Below are positions 44,941 to 64,000 of a stretch of 64,000 bases of DNA, piece after piece. The notes under the pieces are model-generated. The model was not told the origin of the DNA. It did not search any database and saw only the letters and a list, made by a program, of their open reading frames with translations. Each line of letters begins with the position of its first letter. Position 1 is the stretch's first letter. Source of the stretch: Gadus chalcogrammus (Eukaryota; Chordata; Actinopteri; Gadiformes; Gadidae); NCBI RefSeq assembly GCF_026213295.1, contig NC_079432.1, positions 13,038,774 through 13,102,773 on the forward strand, read 5' to 3'. The position numbers and the translations under genes were made by a program.

Positions 44941-46867
44941 TCTCATCATCACGCTTCCACACATTTGCTGTTCACTGAAACAGAGTTGTTGTCACACATC
45001 CACACCTGAACCCCTTATGCACCGTTGCTTGACTTTTCCACTTCCCCTGGGAGATTGTTACGCGACCATTGAGATCCCTCCACGGTCGTTGCCATGGTGA
45101 CAACTGACAGCGGGCGGCACCACCCAAGACGAGCGAAGCCACTGGAGGGAAGGTCCAGGGCTGGAGGAGGGGACGTCTAATGGATAGGCAGGCGGAAATA
45201 AACAAGAGGGACTCAAGGATGTTGTACATCGGACACGCGACCAATGCCTGGGATCCCAACGGGTCAAACAGGCCGCAGATCCGGTGTTTGTTCTGCTGTG
45301 GGGAAAGGCGAGATTTTTAACACTTCAGCCTCCCCTGAAAGACGATATAAACCCAACAGGGGAACTGTTCATCTTTTCCCTACATTACGATCAATGCGAG
45401 TGGCATATCTCTCTCTCTAATCGTTGTGGTTTCATCGATGGCCTTGTTGCTAAAGATTTTTCTTTTTCGTGCGGTCTGATCAATTGTGTTTTCTTATGCA
45501 TTTGTTCAGAGAGGCTTGTAGCTTGTGAGCACTCGGCGTATTGAATATAGGCTGTGGAGATTGATCGCAAAGCCAAGAAGCCGTCCCCAGGAGTATAAAG
45601 CACACGGCCCCTAGCTGGGCCTGACCAAGCTACGATGAATGATCACCAGTACTGGCTAGTTTAGGAACAGTTTGGTATTCATTTTGTATAAGTTTGTGTT
45701 TATTTGAAGGTTTACCATGTACCATGCAGTGAGAGATGGCTTTAATACTACGCTACCCTTGGGAATAGTTGACCTATATTTTTGTAGGAACATAATCGGT
45801 AACACATGAGTGCGAGGCTCTATTGGCTCGTCAATGCTCCATGTCTTTGACCAAGTCTGTTGTTCTCATCCCCCTGTCCCTGAAACAATGGGCATCGTCA
45901 CTTGTCGGGTTCAGCTGTCATGATGTTGACACACACCTTAAGGCTCTTAACTAAATCCTGCTTCCTTCCAGATGTCTCTCACCATTCACCATGACTAGTT
46001 CTCTCACTCTCTCACATAAAACTCTTTTTTTCCCCTCTTCTCACACCTTTCTTGTCATCCTGACACCCTTTGCAGCCAGGCTCCTCTGTCCTCTCCCCTT
46101 CGCTCATGTCGGTTTCTGTTTCCTTCCACACTCCTTTTATGGTCAACCTACTTTGGCATCTCCACAAGGTGTTTTTGTTTTAAGGTTAGAGTCTGTGTTG
46201 TGGTCCCCGCTCACTGTCTCAACGTATTGATCCAGTCGCTTTTTCGGTTTCACAAACAAGGTTCAGAGAAGGCGGTTGAGTCTTTAGAAATGCACCTGAA
46301 CTGAATAAGCTACTTACAGTACCACTAGCATTGGTGAGTCATTTCCATGCGTCCCTTTGAGATATTTAAAGCCTTTGCATTTGCAGTATTATGAATGTTA
46401 CCAACTGGGTGTCGGTGACGACGCTGTCTGTGTCTCTCAAAGATAACTGCTTCTTGCCAAAGGCGCACCAAAGGAACGAAACAGAAATCTTCGAGATTGC
46501 CAATACAAAATAAACCCTCGCAATCACATCTAATTGACAAAGGCAAACCTGGGGGAACACATTGCAGCAATGTGCTGCTATTCTGACTTTTGGCGTCAGA
46601 TTGATTTCCTGTGTGCATAGTTTGTCATATAAGCTGGAGTGCTAGTTAGTCCTAATGCATAAATCCAATGTTGGCAATGCGCATTTTAAGGCCACCGTTG
46701 CCCGTAGCGCTGCGGGCCCACGGTTCGTTTTGGCCCCGGGCCCCCCTGGAGTGTTGACCGGACTTTGCTTATCCTCAAAAGCCAGCAGAAAATGTCAGCC
46801 TTGCATTTGGACCAGAAACAGGTTGGCCCAGTCAAGTGCAGCTTGTGGCTGGCTTACCTGAGGAACC
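44941..46867. other. WASF1 5' region, no gene seen
   Basis: No coding exon or RNA gene recognised. Confidence 0.4.
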
Positions 46868-46872
46868 TGTGT

Positions 46873-46936
<64 letters not shown>

Positions 46937-46961
46937 GTGTGTGTTCGTGTGTGTGTGCGCG
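46868..46961. repeat. (GT)n microsatellite
   Basis: GT repeats interrupted by TCTG, GCG and TTCG units. Confidence 0.95.
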
Positions 46962-47798
46962 CTTGAGGGAAGATTAATCTGTTAGGGGCGAGTGGGGGAC
47001 TTGTTATTTCAGAGGTGAGCGCGGATCTAAAACAGTCTTTCTCGGTTGGTGATGTAACAAACTTGCTGGCGCGCTGCCGCTCCAAAAACAGCTCTTGACT
47101 TCTCAAGTTGTCCTTTTATGGGCATCAACTCTTTTTGTGGGGCAATTTGAAGATGAATCACCCTTAAAAAGAGACCTGTTAAAACAGGACACCATCTCGT
47201 CCTCGGCCATAGCATCAGGCCCCCAAAGAGGGCTGGTTGCGGGACGGGACAGTTTCGGTCCTTAAACAGCCCCTTCCCTTTTTTTTTTTCGCCTCTACAT
47301 TTCCACAGACCACGCTAAGTAATCACGTTTATTCCTCCGAAACGGCACACCAACATGGAGGCAGGAGATCGAAAGAGGCGGGCTGGCGGCTATCACGACC
47401 CGGACAGCTGCTGTAATGAGGCCTACCGCAGGCGGGGCCGGGCCTTATGAAGTTATCCTGCCGTCGCACCTGATCCACACACACCATTAAACCCATCGCC
47501 TCCCGTTAGCGCTCAGAGCTAACGAGCGAAGGTGTCGTTTCGATTAAGGCGCGTTGTCAAATTGCATGGAGACGGTGTCGTTTGACGACGACGGGGGGAT
47601 GTCACCTGATCCTGTGGCTCGCTCGTAGCCCCCCTTGTGTTCCCAGGCTGGCACACCCGAAGCCAGGCAACACGACACGACCGCAGTATCCATATTGGGG
47701 GTTTTTCCGGGCGCACACACTTTTTAGAGTCTGGGATGTTTTGGGTGGCCAGGAAGGTGGCGTTGCATTGCATTACGTCTACTATTTGACGGACAAAT

Positions 47799-47895
47799 GT
47801 CCACATAGACCAGTATTTCGGTGTGTTTATATGTGGGAGTTAAGGGATTCTGTTTTCATTGGACGTTTGCTGTTTTATTTAACCTGTGTGTTGAT

Positions 47896-47985
<90 letters not shown>

Positions 47986-48029
47986 CCACACACACACACA
48001 GCCACACACACACACAGCCACAGCCACAG
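47799..48029 (+). repeat. Diverged dispersed repeat plus (CA)n, copy B
   Basis: ACATAGACCAGTATTTCGGT, later GGACGTTTGCTGTTTTATTT and ACCTGTGT, then CA from 47897 with CCACACACACACACAG higher-order units at the end. Confidence 0.7.
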
Positions 48030-48842
48030 CTCATCTGTGCACTTCAACACATCGACGCATTTCATTATCTCTCTTTCGTCAAAGCGAATCGGGGTGCGGC
48101 GGAAAGATGAAACGGGGAAACCCCCTTTGCCGGCCTCGCTCGCTCCTCCCTGTTTGGCAGGGCCGTCGGTATAGGTAGAGGAGGGCTAACCGCTCCAATA
48201 CTGTAGCGCTATGTCATTAGCCTGGCTGAGCGCAGGAGACAGACGCTGCCAGCGCTCCAGAGCAATAGCTTGAAAGTGTGCATGTGGGGGTGATCCGGGA
48301 GGCAGGATGGTGCTGACTCAGGCGAACAGACGGGGGAAGAGCAGCACAGCTGGGCACCCCCTTTTAAATCTGAACGCCCCGACCGCTCTCCTCTCAGATG
48401 GAGAGCCGCAATCAGCTCTCTCCTTGTGCTATTCTAGCCCCCCCAACCATCCCCCCGTCCCCCCGTCCCCCCCGGCCCCCCCGGACCAGCCACATCTTCC
48501 CTCAGTATTCACCCGTTTTTAATCCATTAGGTCTTGGTTGTGAGCGTGGCATGTGGAATATACCGTGGCAAGCCTTCACCAGCATCAACACCACCAGGAC
48601 TCTTGGTTGTGATATGGCTACCACTAAATGATACGCCGTCTGCTGTTGTTCTTTTTTTGTGTTGTGTGTCCCGACACAGTGCTGACGCTCCGTAATAAAA
48701 TACCACCAGCACTGGTGGGCTAGTCATTCAACTGAATTGAATCAAAAGTGAATTCTAGGGGGGATTGTGGTCAGTCGCTGCGGCCAGTAGAACTACGAAA
48801 CCCTTGAAACACCGAGTGAAGCTCCTCTCTTCTCCTCCCCTC

Positions 48843-48972
<130 letters not shown>

Positions 48973-48994
48973 GTAGCGGCAGCCCAGCAGAGCC

Positions 48995-64000
<15,006 letters not shown>

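Overview
The window is vertebrate nuclear DNA, almost certainly from a teleost fish. It holds parts or all of three split genes in the order METTL24 (+, last two coding exons), CDC40 (-, complete, 15 coding exons) and WASF1 (+, first four coding exons; the rest lies past the right edge). As I recall it, human 6q21 has the same neighbours in the same relative orientation (WASF1, CDC40, METTL24), which supports all three names. Long (CA)n/(TG)n arrays, poly-G/C runs and hAT-type transposon ends give a fish character. The extreme dinucleotide-repeat density recalls gadiform (cod-like) genomes, but that is inference.

Layout. 1-8000: 3' part of METTL24, with exons at 1845-2076 and 6613-6930, ending tail to tail with CDC40. 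7986-25239: CDC40, with a 27-bp minisatellite in its 3' UTR, a 19 x 19-bp minisatellite in intron 14, a 299-bp Harbinger-like MITE in intron 13, a 909-bp hAT element in intron 7 and a 1736-bp hAT element (with a relic BED-finger coding piece) in intron 4. 25240-48970: about 24 kb without any protein-coding exon I can support. CDC40 and WASF1 are head to head here, so this stretch should hold both promoters and the untranslated WASF1 exons; CpG-rich blocks near 32.4-33.3 kb and 35.8-36.1 kb are candidates. 48973-64000: WASF1 coding exons at 48995-49127, 49748-49882, 58863-59016 and 62219-62336, with repeat-rich introns.

Function. CDC40 (Prp17) is a seven-bladed WD40 splicing factor acting at the second catalytic step. 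WASF1 (WAVE1) is the Arp2/3-activating subunit of the WAVE regulatory complex; only its N-terminal WAVE homology region is encoded here. METTL24 is a poorly characterised predicted methyltransferase, usually described as secreted. I see no sign that the three work together; their adjacency is ancestral synteny.

The most unusual signal is the relation between tandem repeats and splice sites. All six acceptors of the two plus-strand genes lie in or directly against a simple repeat: (TG)n at four, (CT)n/C18 at one, (CCCT)n at one. Only one of the 14 CDC40 acceptors does (C23). WASF1 exon 62219-62336 is bracketed by (GT)n and (CA)50, which are complementary in the pre-mRNA. A 24-nt in-frame microexon-like segment at 60751-60774 in the preceding intron also deserves a check.
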